From Aristolochia californica (lineage: Eukaryota; Streptophyta; Magnoliopsida; Piperales; Aristolochiaceae): a DNA stretch of 64,000 nucleotides. The DNA is taken from assembly GCA_029961685.1 (NCBI GenBank), contig JARWKL010000008.1, forward strand, positions 5,334,501-5,398,500, given 5' to 3'. The notes beneath the pieces are model-generated. The model was not told where the DNA came from. It ran no database searches and saw only the letters and a program-made list of their open reading frames with translations. This document shows, in pieces, positions 1 to 11,447 of the stretch; the stretch's first letter is position 1; the number at the start of each line of letters is the position of its first letter. Made by a program: the position numbers and the translations under genes.

Positions 1-129
1 TTTGCAACATATAAAGGATATGATCTTAGATATAACCTGTTTAGTAAGAATGTCCACTACTTGCTCTTATGATGAAACATGTTTGAGGGAGATTATACCC
101 GTTTAAAATTTCTCCCTTATAAAGTGGTA

Positions 130-1200
130 GTCCAATCTGCGTCTGAGAAACCTTCTATGTTGAATTGACCATTTTTCTTATAAAGCAATCCTCTTTCTAG
201 GCTCCTTTTTAGTATCGCAATATCCTCTCTAAGGCCTGCCAATGGATAAGTTGTGTTTTATGCATATACTGACTCACCACACTTATAACATATGATATGT
301 CTGGTCTCGTTATTGTGAGGTAGATAAGTTTACTCACAAGTCTTTGATATTTGCCAATATCAATATCTTCTCCAGAATTTGCATATAATTTCACATTCGC
401 ATCCATAGGTCTGTCAGTTGGGCAACACCCTATCATTCCCGTTTCTTCGAGGAGATCCAAGACATACTTCCTCTGAGATAATATTATCCCATACTTGGAA
501 TGAAAAAATTTTATGTCTAGAAAATAATTTGATGTTCAAGATCTTTAGTTTTAAATTCATGACATATCATGTTTTTACTCTTTGTACGCTACGTGTATCA
601 TTGCCGGTTAAGAAAATATCATCAACATACACAACAATAATACCTTTCCTTTTGAGGTATCTTTAAAAAATACCAAATGATTTACTGAGCACTGATAAAA
701 TCCAAACCGTAGTAGTATTTGACTAAATTTATCAAACCAGACCCGAGGGGACTGTTTAAGCCCATATAAGGACTTCTTTAAGTTGCATATGGACTCCCCC
801 TCAACCACATAACTAAGTGGTTGGATCATATAAATATTTTCGCGTATATCACCATTTAAGAAAGCATTTTTTTTACATTGAGTTGATAGACAAGCCATGA
901 AGAGTTAGTGACAAACGATAATAGGATAAATACCGAATTTAACTTGGCAGCAGGAGGGAAGGTCTCCTCATAATCCACTCCATAACATTGAGTGTACCCT
1001 TTAGGGACAAGGCGGGCCTTATGGCGAGCAATGGACCCTTTCAGATTATGTTTGATAGAAAATACCCCTTTACAACCTATTGGTTTCTTACCTATCAGAA
1101 GTGGTGCTAAGTGCTATGTCTAACTTTCATATAAGGCTTGCATTTCCTCATCCATGACCACTTTCTATTCGGGATGTTGCAGGGCCTCCTGATAGAATTG
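130..1200 (-). pseudogene. Element A reverse transcriptase and RNase H remnant
   Basis: The decayed copia RT begins near 1195 with a QEAL...MDEEMQAL-type start. It continues at 608-898 with NAFLNGDI and KKSLYGLKQSPRVWFDKF, the copia RT signatures, and ends at 209-460 with ARPDISY-type sequence (seen as [17 protein letters not shown]) before an ERILRY stretch. The YVDD catalytic region near 610-630 is shifted out of frame. RNase H is nearly gone: positions 1-130 match the last part of the element C RNase H, and positions 130-200 match its beginning, so about 300 bp of the middle is missing. No function is expected. Confidence 0.85.
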
Positions 1201-1509
1201 TGGAATAGAGGTGGAAGAAAGAGATGCAAGGAACTGAGAACATGCAGAAGACAAATGATTGTGAGAAGTTGGATATAGGATGAGTAGTACAGAAATGATG
1301 TTCTTTTCTTAGAGCAATGAGCCGAGTATAAACTGTGGACCAAATGGAATAGGGGAAGGACTTACCTCGAAGGATCCGAAAATTCCACAGGTGAGGTGTT
1401 GGTCGGTGCTTCGAGGGCCAGAGTGACATCGGCATTAAAGGGCGCAAATAAACAAGGAGTGGTTGGAGGGAATGACAAACCTGGAGGAGCATCATTCGAG
1501 GAATAGAAT

Positions 1510-2330
1510 GAGGTATCCTAAAAAAAGTTCACATCCTGAGACACAAGTAACCTCCGAAGGGTAGGATTGTAACAGACATAACCTTTTTGGGTGCGAATGT
1601 AACCCAATAAAATGCACTTCATAGAACGAGGAGCAAATTTATTTTTCTGAGGAGATGTGATATGGACAAAACAGACACAACCAAAAACTTTTACAGGAAG
1701 AGAAAATGGATCTTCACTAAGAAATAATACAGAATATGGAGTCTTATGATCACGTACAGTTGAAGGTACCTTATTGATAAGAAAACAGGCTATAGGTATG
1801 GTATGTGACCAATAAAAGTAAGGTACTTTCATGGAGTAGAGGAGGCCCCGAGCAACCTCAAGGAGATGACAGTTCTTTCTTTCAGCAACACCATTCTATT
1901 GAGGTGTGTAGTCATGAGATGTTTGATGAATAAAGCCATTACCTTCACAAAAGAATTGAAACTCATTAGATAAGTATTATTTAGCATTATCAGACCTAAG
2001 TATTTGAATTTTCTTTTCAAATTGAGTTAATACCATAGCATGAAAGGCCTTAAAGATAGTAATTATTTCAAATCTTTCTTTAAAAAGATATAACCAAGTA
2101 ACCTGGGTAAAATCACTAATAAACGTAACAAAGTATTTAACATGAGAAATACTAGAGACACACAAAGATCCCCATACATTAGAATGTACTAGAGAAAAAG
2201 GAGCAACATTTGTAGTTTTAGACTGAGGAGAATATCTACTCCGTTGGTGTTTGCTTAATTGATAAACCTCACAATTGAAAGTAGATAAAGACTTTAAAGA
2301 GGGAAATAAATGGCGAAGAGAAGGTGTAGA
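1510..2330 (-). pseudogene. Element A integrase remnant
   Basis: The core integrase similarity lies in two pieces. Minus frame 1977-2165 holds VKYFVTFISDFTQVTWLY, the catalytic-core start in copia integrases, and LRSDNAK, the second catalytic aspartate. Minus frame 1518-1832 holds the C-terminal part with VFGCVCFVHI and RSMKCILLGY. Between them lies the PQQNG-type motif, with stops. An intact integrase would insert element cDNA into host DNA; this copy cannot. It sits between protease and RT, as expected for copia. Confidence 0.85.
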
Positions 2331-2359
2331 CGGATGGCCAAACCGGTTGTGCCAAAGTT

Positions 2360-2860
2360 TTACCTCGGATGGAGAGGATGAAGTGCAGCTAACAGAGGCA
2401 GGTTGAAGTAATACAAGCCCCCTTTTTCATTACCGCCACCAATCATCCGCTTCGTAATGAGATCTTGAAATACACAAGAAGAAGGTGAGAAGGTGATAGA
2501 GCAATTTAGATGTTTTGTGAGTTGACTTATCGAGAGTAAGTTTAAAGGGAATTGAGGAACAAATAGGACATCTTGAAGTGGGATAGAAGATGATCCCTTG
2601 CCAAATACTTTGGTTTGGCCACCATTAGCAATAATAAAAAAATTATTTGGAATACACGAAGATAAATAATTGAACATGTGCTTATTACCTGAGAGATGTT
2701 CGAAGGCCTCAAAGTCTATTATCCAAGATGAAGAGGAGGAAGAGGAAAAAAACTTACCTGAAGCAATAGTGGTAGCAGTCGTTGGTAAAGGTGTAAGGGA
2801 AGACTCCATAAGTGACTTCATTTTCTGAAATGTGTCATAGTCTTCAGGAGTGAGAGTCAT
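2360..2860 (-). pseudogene. Element A protease and gag-pre-integrase segment
   Basis: This 166-residue open frame contains the aspartic protease region SWIIDFEAFEHLSGNKHMF and the downstream LPLQDVLFVPQFPLNLLSISQLTK block typical of copia proteases. The catalytic D-S/T-G is replaced by D-F-E, so the enzyme would be inactive. The frame ends near the GGGNEKGGLYY block, which usually precedes the H-x-R-L-G-H gag-pre-integrase motif. The frame itself is long and clean, although the active site is lost. Confidence 0.85.
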
Positions 2861-3660
2861 CTTCCCGGTTGTGAGTCAGCCTTATCTTCCTGCTTATCAA
2901 TTTTAACGGAGGCAGGAGTAGATATGGCCCATTTTGGTTTGCCATGAAGCTTCCAACAATTTTCCACAAGGTGGTTCTGACCACCACAATAGGAGCATAT
3001 GCAAAGCTCTGTGCGAGAGTGGGTAAGACCGGTTCTACCACCCCTTGTGCGGCCTCTTCTAAAATGTGTCACTATTCATTAAAGGATGGAAGTGCGGAGG
3101 AGCTAAGAAGTTGAGTCTTAGCAACTTCAAGGTAGGGCTTGATATTTGTTAAACAGATTGCTGCTGCTAAGGCTTCTCTTTACCTTTCTTGAACCGCAAT
3201 ATCGGTAGAGTATGGTTGAGTGATCTTCCACTCTTGAAGGAGACCCCGAAACCAAGCCTAAAACTCATGAATATTGTCCCCTTGCTTAGTATTTAACATG
3301 TTTTGCAAGACATCAAACAATTTTTTTAAAGAGGCCGTGCTAGAATATAACTTAGCAAATGTGTCCCAAATGTTTTTGGCTGATTCCAAGTTGACAACAT
3401 TGTTGGCTGCATACTCTTCCATACTATTAATAAGCCAACTAATAACTAAATTATCATTCTTAAGCCACTTGGTAGGATAGATCTTCTTCATCAATCGGTG
3501 GAGAAGGTTTGTTTAAGTGAACGAGAAGGTCATGCATAATAAGAACCCTTCGTACCGATTGAGATCAATTAAAATAATTTGATAGGCCCCTTAAGGGAAT
3601 AGTAGTAATTATGAGTATGCTACTCTTACTACTTGTATTTCCAACATCTATCTTGAAGTA
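2857..3660 (-). pseudogene. Element A gag (capsid and zinc knuckle)
   Basis: The gag remnant spans several frames. The CCHC zinc knuckle CSYCGGQNHLVENC is in minus frame 2857-3072, followed by WKLHGKP as is usual in copia gag. The UBN2-type capsid part is at 3258-3494, with LVISWLINSMEE and NIWDTFAKLYSS. The N-terminal part (near 3500-3660) aligns with the start of element C gag (VRR..I..DLL.HL.KP.PPIDEED) but is interrupted by stops. Gag would form the particle and bind RNA. Confidence 0.85.
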
Positions 3661-4707
3661 AACAAATGCTTAAAACCACACTCAAGATCAATAATAGAAG
3701 TTCCAAATTTAAGAGTGAGTAAAACCAAAGTGGGAAGTCACTTTAAAATCATGCAGGCTGTCAAATAAGTCAATCCGAATGTCCCAAAGAACACAAATAG
3801 GAGAAGATCTTCTAAAAAAACATCCACTTATTCAAACTTCAAGGATTCGTGTACCAAATCAGTCACTTGCAAATTGAGATATAAAATCTTATCCACAAGA
3901 TTAGGCACTAAATCATCAAAAAATTCGTGCCTATGTCAAGTGGAGTTACCATCCAGAAATGAATCAAATCCTCTTATATCCTTAAAAAAAATCTCAAAAG
4001 GATAGAGTGAAAACTTATGCCTTAACCCAAAAATTCAAATTGTGGCTAAACACTTGTAAGGACCACGATTTGCTTTCATTGAGATCCTTTATAGTAAATA
4101 AGGTCTTTTTTAAATCTCAACTCATAGGGTAAATCTAACTTAAATAACCAAGTGTTGGAACTCAAGAGAGTAGAGAAGGCAACAAAATAGTAGATACATG
4201 TAGATGATTTTTCATCATGCTAGAATTTAACCATATGTTGATTCACCAGCTAGAAAACAAACCACATGAGCAACACCAAGTATAAGAGGACTTGAAGCAA
4301 CGTGGAATTCCAACTCATAGGAAATCGAGCCAAGTCACATGTAAGTAACTGAAGCTCAAATCATTTCCATCACATAAGCATTCTCTTCTCAAATCATCAA
4401 TCTTGATAAAACAACTTGTAACAACCAATCTTGATCAAACTTGTAATTTAGCTAAAAAAAGACCAAGATTATAGCATCTTCTTAACACAAGGAATTAACT
4501 TTAACAACTTCTCATATGAACGTCATCTTGTCTTGATGTAATCCAGAGATCAAATGTTCAACATATAGCAAATAAAATGTGTAAATAATAACCAGAAATG
4601 ATTTATTTTTTCATGGTTGGACTCCTTCCTTCATGAGTAACTTCATGGACAGATCTTCATAATAATTTTTTTTCGTATACTTTATCAAAGGGGATCCTAA
4701 ACTCTAT

Positions 4708-4719
4708 GCTCTGATACCA
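4708..4719 (-). other. Primer-binding site of element A (initiator tRNA-Met)
   Basis: On the minus strand the site reads TGGTATCAGAGC, the exact 12-base complement of the plant initiator tRNA-Met 3' end. It directly abuts the LTR that begins at 4720. Confidence 0.92.
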
Positions 4720-5268
4720 TGTGGAATTTAGGATCCCCATGATAAGAACTTCAACCAAACTAAGAAGAAGAAGGAGAAGAGAGAGACAAAAGATCAATCA
4801 CCAAGGGAGAGAGCTTGGATGTAGGAGAAGAGGGAGAGCGCCTACCAAGGGAGAGAGCTTGGATGAACTTTGGGAAAAAGGAGGAGAGAACTTGAATGTT
4901 TTACCTCATAGCCAAGGCCTCTATTTATAGCTTTTACAATGCCCTTTAGGGCTACAACATTATAAAAGAAGATACATAAAAAAGACAAGTATTTACAACT
5001 TCATGCCATCTTTATGAGAAGTCTTCTTATTTACCCATATGCCACCTCTTAGATGTGTCAGCTTGAGCCCACTCTTATAACACTTTTCTTGGACGTGTGA
5101 GGTTGAGCCCACTCTTCTAACAACGTGTGGGCTTGAGCCCACTCTTCTAACATCCTCTTTACATGAAACTTGGTCTATAAACATAATTGGACAAACAAAA
5201 CAAGATTACATCAAGACATATAAATAAAGATAAAGTAAAATAGCAAATTCTTATGTATTTATGTTTCA
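4720..5268 (-). repeat. Copia LTR at the A/B junction
   Basis: This LTR of about 549 bp has TG...CA ends. On the left it abuts the element A PBS, so it serves as A's 5' LTR. On the right it abuts a polypurine tract and the RNase H end of element B, so it also serves as B's 3' LTR. It contains a TATA-like stretch (CTATTTATAG on the plus strand near 4919), an AG-rich block and short repeats of GTGAGCTTGAGCCCAC type near 5060-5150. Its first 18 bases resemble the LTR start of element C. Confidence 0.8.
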
Positions 5269-5270
5269 AC

Positions 5271-5284
5271 TCTCCCCCTCAAGC
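5271..5284 (-). other. Polypurine tract of element B
   Basis: On the minus strand this reads AGCTTGAGGGGGAG, a purine run just upstream of the LTR, where plus-strand DNA synthesis is primed. It is in the expected place between the RNase H end and the LTR. Confidence 0.8.
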
Positions 5285-5660
5285 TGGAGAGTATATGTCG
5301 AATAGTCTCAATTTTCCATAGAAGTTCAGAAATTTATGTTTTCCCAACGTTTTAGTTAAGATATCGCTAAGTTGATCACCATACTGAATATATGGAGTGG
5401 TCACCTCCTTTCTCATTATTGCATTGCGGATGAAATGACAATCTACCTCTATGTGTTTCATCCTCTCATGAAACACCGGATTGCTTGCAATGAAGATTGA
5501 TGCTTGGTTATCACAATACATAATTATATGATCCTTCTAATAGAAGCCTAATTCATGGATAACATATTTCACCCACATTAGCTCACTAACGGTGTGGGCC
5601 ATTACTCTATATTCAACTTCTACACTGGATCGAGCAATAACATTCTGCATTTTACTCTTC
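5279..5660 (-). pseudogene. Element B RNase H remnant
   Basis: Minus frame 5279-5521 has the copia RNase H hallmark [32 protein letters not shown] and a [20 protein letters not shown] end, running almost to the PPT. The upstream half (5521-5660) continues the family pattern but is broken by a stop after the first block. The enzyme would degrade RNA in RNA:DNA hybrids. Confidence 0.88.
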
Positions 5661-5878
5661 CAACTGACTAAGCTTCCTCTTGGAACCTACATAAACAAAT
5701 CATCAAGTGATTATTAGGCTTAAAAAGTAGACCATTTCTTGGTGCTCCTTTTAGGTCTCCTTTTAAATATCATAAGATTTTCTATGCGACCTGTAGGTGA
5801 ATCTTACGTGGATGCTCCATGATTTGACTGCAAATGAGATATCTAATCTAGTAACTATAGCATAAATAAGTTTATCAA

Positions 5879-6740
5879 CTAGTCTCTGATACATTGTTTT
5901 ATCTCTGGACTTTGATCATCATGAAGATCAATTCCTACTTCTATAAGTGTATTAGTTGGCTTAGCCCCCATAAGTCCATACTCTTGAAGCATATCAATGA
6001 TATATTTCCTTTGAGTCAAAGTTATTCCCTCATTGCTTCTTGTAACTTCAATACCTAAAAAGTTTTTTGGTTGACCCAAATCTTTAGTCTCAAAGTGATT
6101 CACCAAATGGGACTTCACTTTTTCACTACCTAATCTATCACTCCTTGATAGGATGATATCATCTATGTATACTAATAAGACAATAATCTCAGACAATCTC
6201 TTCATGATAAATAGTGAGCGGTCACAGTGGCTTCTATGAAATCCCATGGATATAACGACTTGACTAAAATTTTCAAACCATGCTTTTAGACTCTATTGTA
6301 AGCAATAGATAACTTTCTTGAGTCAACATACTTTCTCTTTCTTCCGCTGAGCAACTTATCTGGGAGGTTGCTCTATATAGACTTCTTCCTCAAGTTCACC
6401 ATATAAAAAAGACCTATTTAATATCCAGTTGAAACAAAGACCAACTTTGATGGACCATAATATAAATCAATATGCGAATAGAAGACGAGCGGCAACTAGA
6501 GAAAATTTCAAAAACATCCACACCAAAAGTTTGGAGTATATCTTTTTGCAACAAGATAGATCCATTAGAATTATATTTAGTAGTATAAACCCACCGATAA
6601 CCAACAACAATAATACTTGGAGGTAAATCACATAACTCCCTAGTCCCTCTATCAAGTAGTGCTTCCATCTCTACATCCATGACTTTCTTTTGAAGAGGAG
6701 TCAACAGAGCATCCTGCATTGTTAAGAAGGAATAGTGCAA
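5879..6740 (-). pseudogene. Element B reverse transcriptase remnant
   Basis: Minus frame 5879-6247 contains LLVYIDDIILS (YIDD replaces the usual YVDD), HFETKDLGQPKNFLGIEV and ITLTQRKYIIDML, all copia RT palm and thumb markers. The N-terminal portion lies in minus frame 6414-6740 (MEALLDRGTRELCDLP and VGYRWVYTTKYNSNGS). The two frames are not continuous, so the gene is broken between about 6250 and 6420. Confidence 0.87.
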
Positions 6741-6940
6741 GTGGAGATGGACAAAACAAACTTACAATAATTATTAGAAGAGGAATCAAAAGAGATAAAG
6801 TGATTTCTCAGTAGTAGCATCACATGTTGTCTAAATACACTCATCAACTAGAATAGAAATAACAAGACTGAGTATAGAAGGCACAAGAGGAATTCACGCG
6901 AACTTGGAAGATTCAAAAAAGGAAACATCCTTGAAGAAGA

Positions 6941-7740
6941 TTATATTTGCATATAAATTTTTTTTCTCATAGATAGACAATAACATTTGTACCCTTTTTG
7001 TATTCGAGGATATCTCAGAAATATACATTTAATAGAGTGAAGAGATAATTTATCCTTAGAGGGATTAAAGATATATGCAAAACAAACACACCCAAAACAC
7101 AAGGTCAAGGAAAGGAGGTGCTGTAGGTAATACAATTTGAACAAGAATCTTGCCATTGAGAGCAGAAGACAACATTCTATTTATTAGAAACCATGCAGTA
7201 AGAACAACATCACCCCAATATGGCTTGAGGACATTTATATGAATTAATATAGTATGAGCTACCTCAAGTAAGTGACGATTCTTATGTTCAACAATTCTAT
7301 TTTGTTGTGGAGTGAACACACAAGAAGTCTGATAAATAATTCCTTGTGACTGACAAAAGGAATCAAATTTACAAGTCATAAATTCAAGGTCATTATTTGT
7401 ATGTAAGATATTGATTGAAGCTGCAAACTGATTCTTTATTTCATTATAAAACATTTGAAATACATCAAAGGCTTCAGATTTTTCTCGCATGAGAAAAATC
7501 CAAGAGCATCTACTAAAATCATTAATAAATAAAATAAAATACCTATAACCAAATTGACTAGTCACAAGACAAGGATCCCAGACATTTGAGTGGATAAGCT
7601 CAAATAGTTTACTTTTCTTATGAGATGAAATAGGAAAGGAGCCCGGTGATTCTTACTTAGTTGACATGACTCGCACTGAAAAGTAATACAAGAAGGAAAG
7701 TCTAGAACTACTTGAAGCAGTTTTGTAGGTGATGGATGAC
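6941..7740 (-). pseudogene. Element B integrase remnant
   Basis: Minus frame 7065-7565 holds the integrase core: YFILFINDFSRCSWIFLMREK near the start, then a FTPQQNRIVEHKNRHLLE block around the catalytic glutamate. The second-aspartate region reads LHTNNDLEF, so the usual SDNG-type motif is degraded. The C-terminal part shifts to frame 6941-7156 (FGCVCFAYIF, HSIKCIFLRY). The HHCC-side WHLRFSHPS block is at about 7740. Confidence 0.87.
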
Positions 7741-7746
7741 TGAATC

Positions 7747-8178
7747 TTAGATGCCATTGAGAAGGTGAATCAACTGTGTTGTGCATGCAAAACCAATCAT
7801 CTTCCTCTTCACGAGATCCTGGAAGACATAATAAGTAGGATAAAAGGTTAAAAAACAATTCATGAACTTAGCCACCTCACTATCGGACAACAAATTTAAA
7901 GAAAATTTAGGAGCTAACAATGTAGACTGAGGTGACAGAAAAGGAGCAAGGGTAACATTTCTCACTGCTTGTACTGGTGAAATTGATCCATCAACAAGGT
8001 TATCATGGTTAACGAAGAGTGACTCTTTTAAGTCAGAAAATAGTGAAGACATGCTGGACATGTGTTTTGTGGTTCCAAAATCAAGCACCCAAGATGAGAT
8101 ACTGAGAATGCATACATACCAGTGGGAGGAGTAGTATGAGGCAAGGATGCAAAAAGAATAGATAACTATGCCATACAT
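7747..8178 (-). pseudogene. Element B protease remnant
   Basis: This frame carries SISSWVLDFGTTKHMS, matching the copia protease start W-I-x-D-S-G-A-x-x-H-M but with F in place of the active-site serine position. It is followed by LAPKFSLNLLSDSEVAK, equivalent to the conserved P.FP.NLLS block. It lies between integrase and gag, as expected. Confidence 0.82.
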
Positions 8179-8299
8179 TATGAAATCTGTTGTTGTTGTT
8201 GGATTAATTGTTTTAATTCATCTGAAGCACCAGGTAGGCCTGATGTTGTAGTTTCAGAACTTGGGGTTGTACTCTCGTGTGTAATAGTATTTGCTCACG

Positions 8300-9047
8300 T
8301 AGGCTTCCAAAACTTTATCCAACATCTATCCGAGTAGTGATTTGTGTGTCCACAGTGAACACACTTGCACTCAAATTTGCCATTTTCTCTGCATCGTTCT
8401 CTACCTAAGTTCTCTTTGCCTCTGCCTTTGCAAGTCCCTTTGTGTCATTTGGACTTCTTATTGGAACTTGATGTTGTAGCTGATGTATTAAGGGCAATAA
8501 CTTCACCCACTTTTGTATCTTTCACAAGTTAAGGCACACCGGTCTTTTTAGCTCTCATTACCCTATTAAAGGTAGTAGTGAGGTTGGATTCTTCATCAAA
8601 GACTAGAACTTGTGCCTTTATGTAATCAAATTCAGCACCCAAACCATCTAGAAAATTTGCCACTAGGAGCTGACTTTGCTGTTTTCTGATTTCCTGTTCA
8701 TCCGTAGTAAATGGATGAAAGACATTGATCTCCTATCAAATACTCAAAAAAGAACTACAATATTTTATTACAGTCATATTACCCCATTTCAAGTCGATGA
8801 AATTTGTATAGCTCGTAAAATCTAGAAAGATTGCTCTCTTGTCCATAAAGAGCTTCTAAAGATAGCCACATAACTTTGGCAATTTCAAAGTTTATAATTT
8901 GACTTTTGATAGTAGATTCCATGTTGTTGACAATCCAAGTCATCGTTTGATTGTCTTTAGCTTCCCAATCATTATCTTGAGGGACAAGAGGGTCATCCTT
9001 AATAAATTTCAACTTTTTCTTGCCCTTTAAGTACATTCTATCAGATC
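8300..9047 (-). pseudogene. Element B gag remnant with zinc knuckle
   Basis: The capsid (UBN2-type) portion is in minus frame 8779-9036, with WEAKDNQTMTWIVNNMES and EIAKVMWLSLEALYG. A CCHC zinc knuckle reading CVHCGHTNHYSDRC can be read on the minus strand between about 8325 and 8380. The region between (8390-8780) contains in-frame stops. The N-terminal end of gag is missing, because the sequence passes directly from codons near 9047 into LTR-like DNA. Confidence 0.8.
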
Positions 9048-9069
9048 TGGACTAAGTAAGGTCATTATC

Positions 9070-9282
9070 ACCTTTCAACCTCTATTTACAATAAAATTTA
9101 AGCACAATTACACACATGCCCTTACTTAAGTGAAAACCCTAATATTTCTATATCTCCTACTCTACGTGTCGTCCTTACAAACTTGGTCCATAGACATAGT
9201 TGGACATACAAAAGAAGATAACATCAAGACATAAATAAAGATAAAGATAAAATGACCAAATTGCCTTTGTACTGATTTTTCA
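9070..9282 (-). repeat. Truncated 5' LTR of element B
   Basis: The segment from the acttggtcc block (about 9182) to tttttca (9282) aligns with the end of the 4720-5268 LTR at roughly 80% by eye. The block at 9075-9120 matches its central TATA region more weakly. The LTR start, PBS and leader are deleted. Confidence 0.75.
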
Positions 9283-10639
9283 ACAGTGGTCCTAGTGGCA
9301 ACTGGTACATGAAAGTAATTATCCTGACATTTACTTTATTATTATCTTCATCATAGTAGTCTTTAATGGCCGATGCCCATCGTGTGGTTACTCTTGAAGC
9401 TTCATTCTTAATTTGCTGCAAAGTCGTTGTGCTTGTGTATGATATGATCACAACCCTAAGACAATCCGAAAGACTCCTAGGCATGCCATGGGTTGAAGAG
9501 AAAAAAAAATAAAGAAAAACTCATTTGGACTCATTAGTTGGAATTGGGTTTTGTTAATTCAAAATCATGGGGATCCATGGTCCTTTTTTTTTTTTTTTTT
9601 TTACATATTTCTCTAATTCTTGTAGGATTCTATGTCATTGGTTATAGATTTTTGGTTATTGAATCAAATAGCAAAGTATAAATACTAAGCTATGCTGTGT
9701 TCACGTGGATTCAGAAGTATAATTTCCATTCTTTGGTAATGATATCATGCATAGATACAATACGATTATATTAAGCAATAAAGAATAATTATGTTACTTG
9801 TAGTGGAATACTATGTTATGCACTTTCAAAATGTTATAGTTGGGTAATAGAAAGAAGAGTCAAACTGAACTAATAATATCAAACCAAAAATAGGGGATTT
9901 TCACCTAAAAGTTAACATTTCGCTATTTTCCATAATTGGTCAAAGAATCACAATTTGACATTATGTAATCAATAATTGGTAAACTTTCTTGTTTTAGGCA
10001 TATAAAAAGAATGTTTAACAACTTCAAATGAAATTTTTTTTAGTATGTAAGGTATTTTTAAAAACATAGAAAAACTTTTTACTGTACACATGTCTTGGCT
10101 CCTTGATGACTCAATTAACATGGCTAAAAGTATGAGTCAGACTACCACAACTACAAGTTGAGGTCCCTTTGTTTTAAGAGGGAGGTTGAGTCTACTCTAG
10201 TGCAATTTAGTTGACTACTAAGATGTCATGAATATTAGCTTAAAATGAGTCCACTCCAATACTTCTTAGAATATACATTGAGTTGAATCTCATATTGAGC
10301 GAGTTAGGTGATACTTAGCAACATTACTGTTTCTTGGGTCTTTTAAAAGAGGTGTAGTAAAGCACTTAAAGTTATATTCAAGGAGGTTGTGGTTATTTTA
10401 TTTTCTACTTTTGTTTCCTTTGTTATTAGCTTTCTGAGGTAATTAAGGCTGGAGAATAAGAGTTTGTTGGTATCAAGATCTCTACTATGTGGTTTTGATG
10501 ATAATAAACATTTCAAACTAATTGTGTAGAATGAAGGATTTTTAAATACATAAAAAATCAAAAGAAAGATAAGTAGTGTTGATGTTTGAATATTGAGGCT
10601 ATTTGAACAAAGTTTACTTAATAGAACAAGAATCTTAGA
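9283..10639. other. Non-coding AT-rich spacer
   Basis: I find no supported gene here. There is a long T run at about 9580-9602. A short minus open frame at 9224-9484 has no family I recognise and overlaps LTR sequence, so I do not call it. Confidence 0.6.
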
Positions 10640-11036
10640 TGATTGTTCAAATAAATAGGTTGTTTTGAAAAATTACACCAAAAAAATGTTGTTGAAAAGA
10701 CAAATGATTGAACAAGACAATGCTAGAGCATTGGAGAGAAACAAAAAAACTTCTAGCAAAGGAGATCCTTTGAACAAGACCACTATTTGAGTAAATAAGA
10801 GATATAGAAAGCTCCCAGACTCTTGTCTAAATAAGATGATTTTTCAAATAAATAGGTTGTTTTGAAAAACTACACCAAAAAAATGTTGTTGAAAAGACAA
10901 ATGATTGAACAAGACAATGCTAGAGCATTGGAGAGAAACAAAAAAACTTCTAGCAAAGGAGATCCTTTGAACAAGACCACTATTTGAGTAAATAAGAGAT
11001 ATAGAAAGCTCCCAGACAAGAATGTTGTCTAAATAA
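10640..11036. repeat. Tandem duplication, unit about 197 bp, two copies
   Basis: Two adjacent copies (about 10640-10836 and 10837-11036) are nearly identical. The only clear differences are one base near the start and a short insertion near the end of copy two. The unit is AT-rich and non-coding. Near-identity implies a recent duplication. Confidence 0.95.
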
Positions 11037-11108
11037 AGTGAACATTTGCATAGAACAAACATGAAAAGAGCATTCTAGAAAGGTAGATGGCCTATCGAAG
11101 GCACCATT

Positions 11109-11447
11109 TGTTGAATATTTTGAAAAGTGAAAAACTTCATTGATTTGATGTAATTTGAGTACAATGAGTCTCTATTTGTAATAGAGAAAACCAGTAGAAT
11201 CCAATTATAATTAAATTACCCTTTTCCCAGTTACACTCAAAGTTAAACACTAAAAGATAAGTCCTAGAACAATTGAACAATTAAACATAAATAAAAGATT
11301 AACATAACTAAAAAACTTTTAACTGAGACTCTTCTATGAGATCTCTTCTTGTGAGACACCTATAAAACTCCACCATATTAACTCTTGCTCTATGAAACTT
11401 CTTATTGTGAGAGTTATGTAAGACTCTTCCATATCTGATCTTCAACA
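11109..11447 (-). repeat. Left (3') LTR of element D
   Basis: It runs from TGTTGAATAT to TTCAACA and is followed by the PPT. The TATA-like block sits in the sequence around ctctatttgtaatagag. Confidence 0.9.

Larger units (their letters stand above)
1..4719 (-). mobile_element. Copia LTR retrotransposon A, internal region (left end outside window)
   Basis: This is the internal part of a Ty1/copia element on the minus strand. Reading right to left: a PBS at 4708-4719, a long leader (about 3661-4707), gag, protease, integrase, reverse transcriptase and the end of RNase H, which runs off the window start. The order PR-IN-RT-RH is diagnostic of copia. Its proteins resemble element C (20.4-26.3 kb) more than element B. 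Every domain is broken by stops or frameshifts, so the copy is dead. The 5' LTR is the one at 4720-5268; the 3' LTR lies to the left of position 1. Confidence 0.9.
5269..9282 (-). mobile_element. Copia LTR retrotransposon B (5' part truncated)
   Basis: A second minus-strand copia element, from a different lineage than A and C judging by its gag and RT residues. From left to right: a PPT (near 5271-5284), RNase H, RT, integrase, protease, gag and a partial 5' LTR. The start of gag, the leader, the PBS and the start of the 5' LTR are missing. About 9070-9282 matches the second half of the 4720-5268 LTR by eye. All coding parts have stops and frameshifts. Confidence 0.85.

Noticed and set aside
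9224..9484. Minus ORF of 86 residues at the end of element B
   Set aside because: It overlaps the truncated LTR and has no recognisable family; chance ORF or unidentifiable relic.
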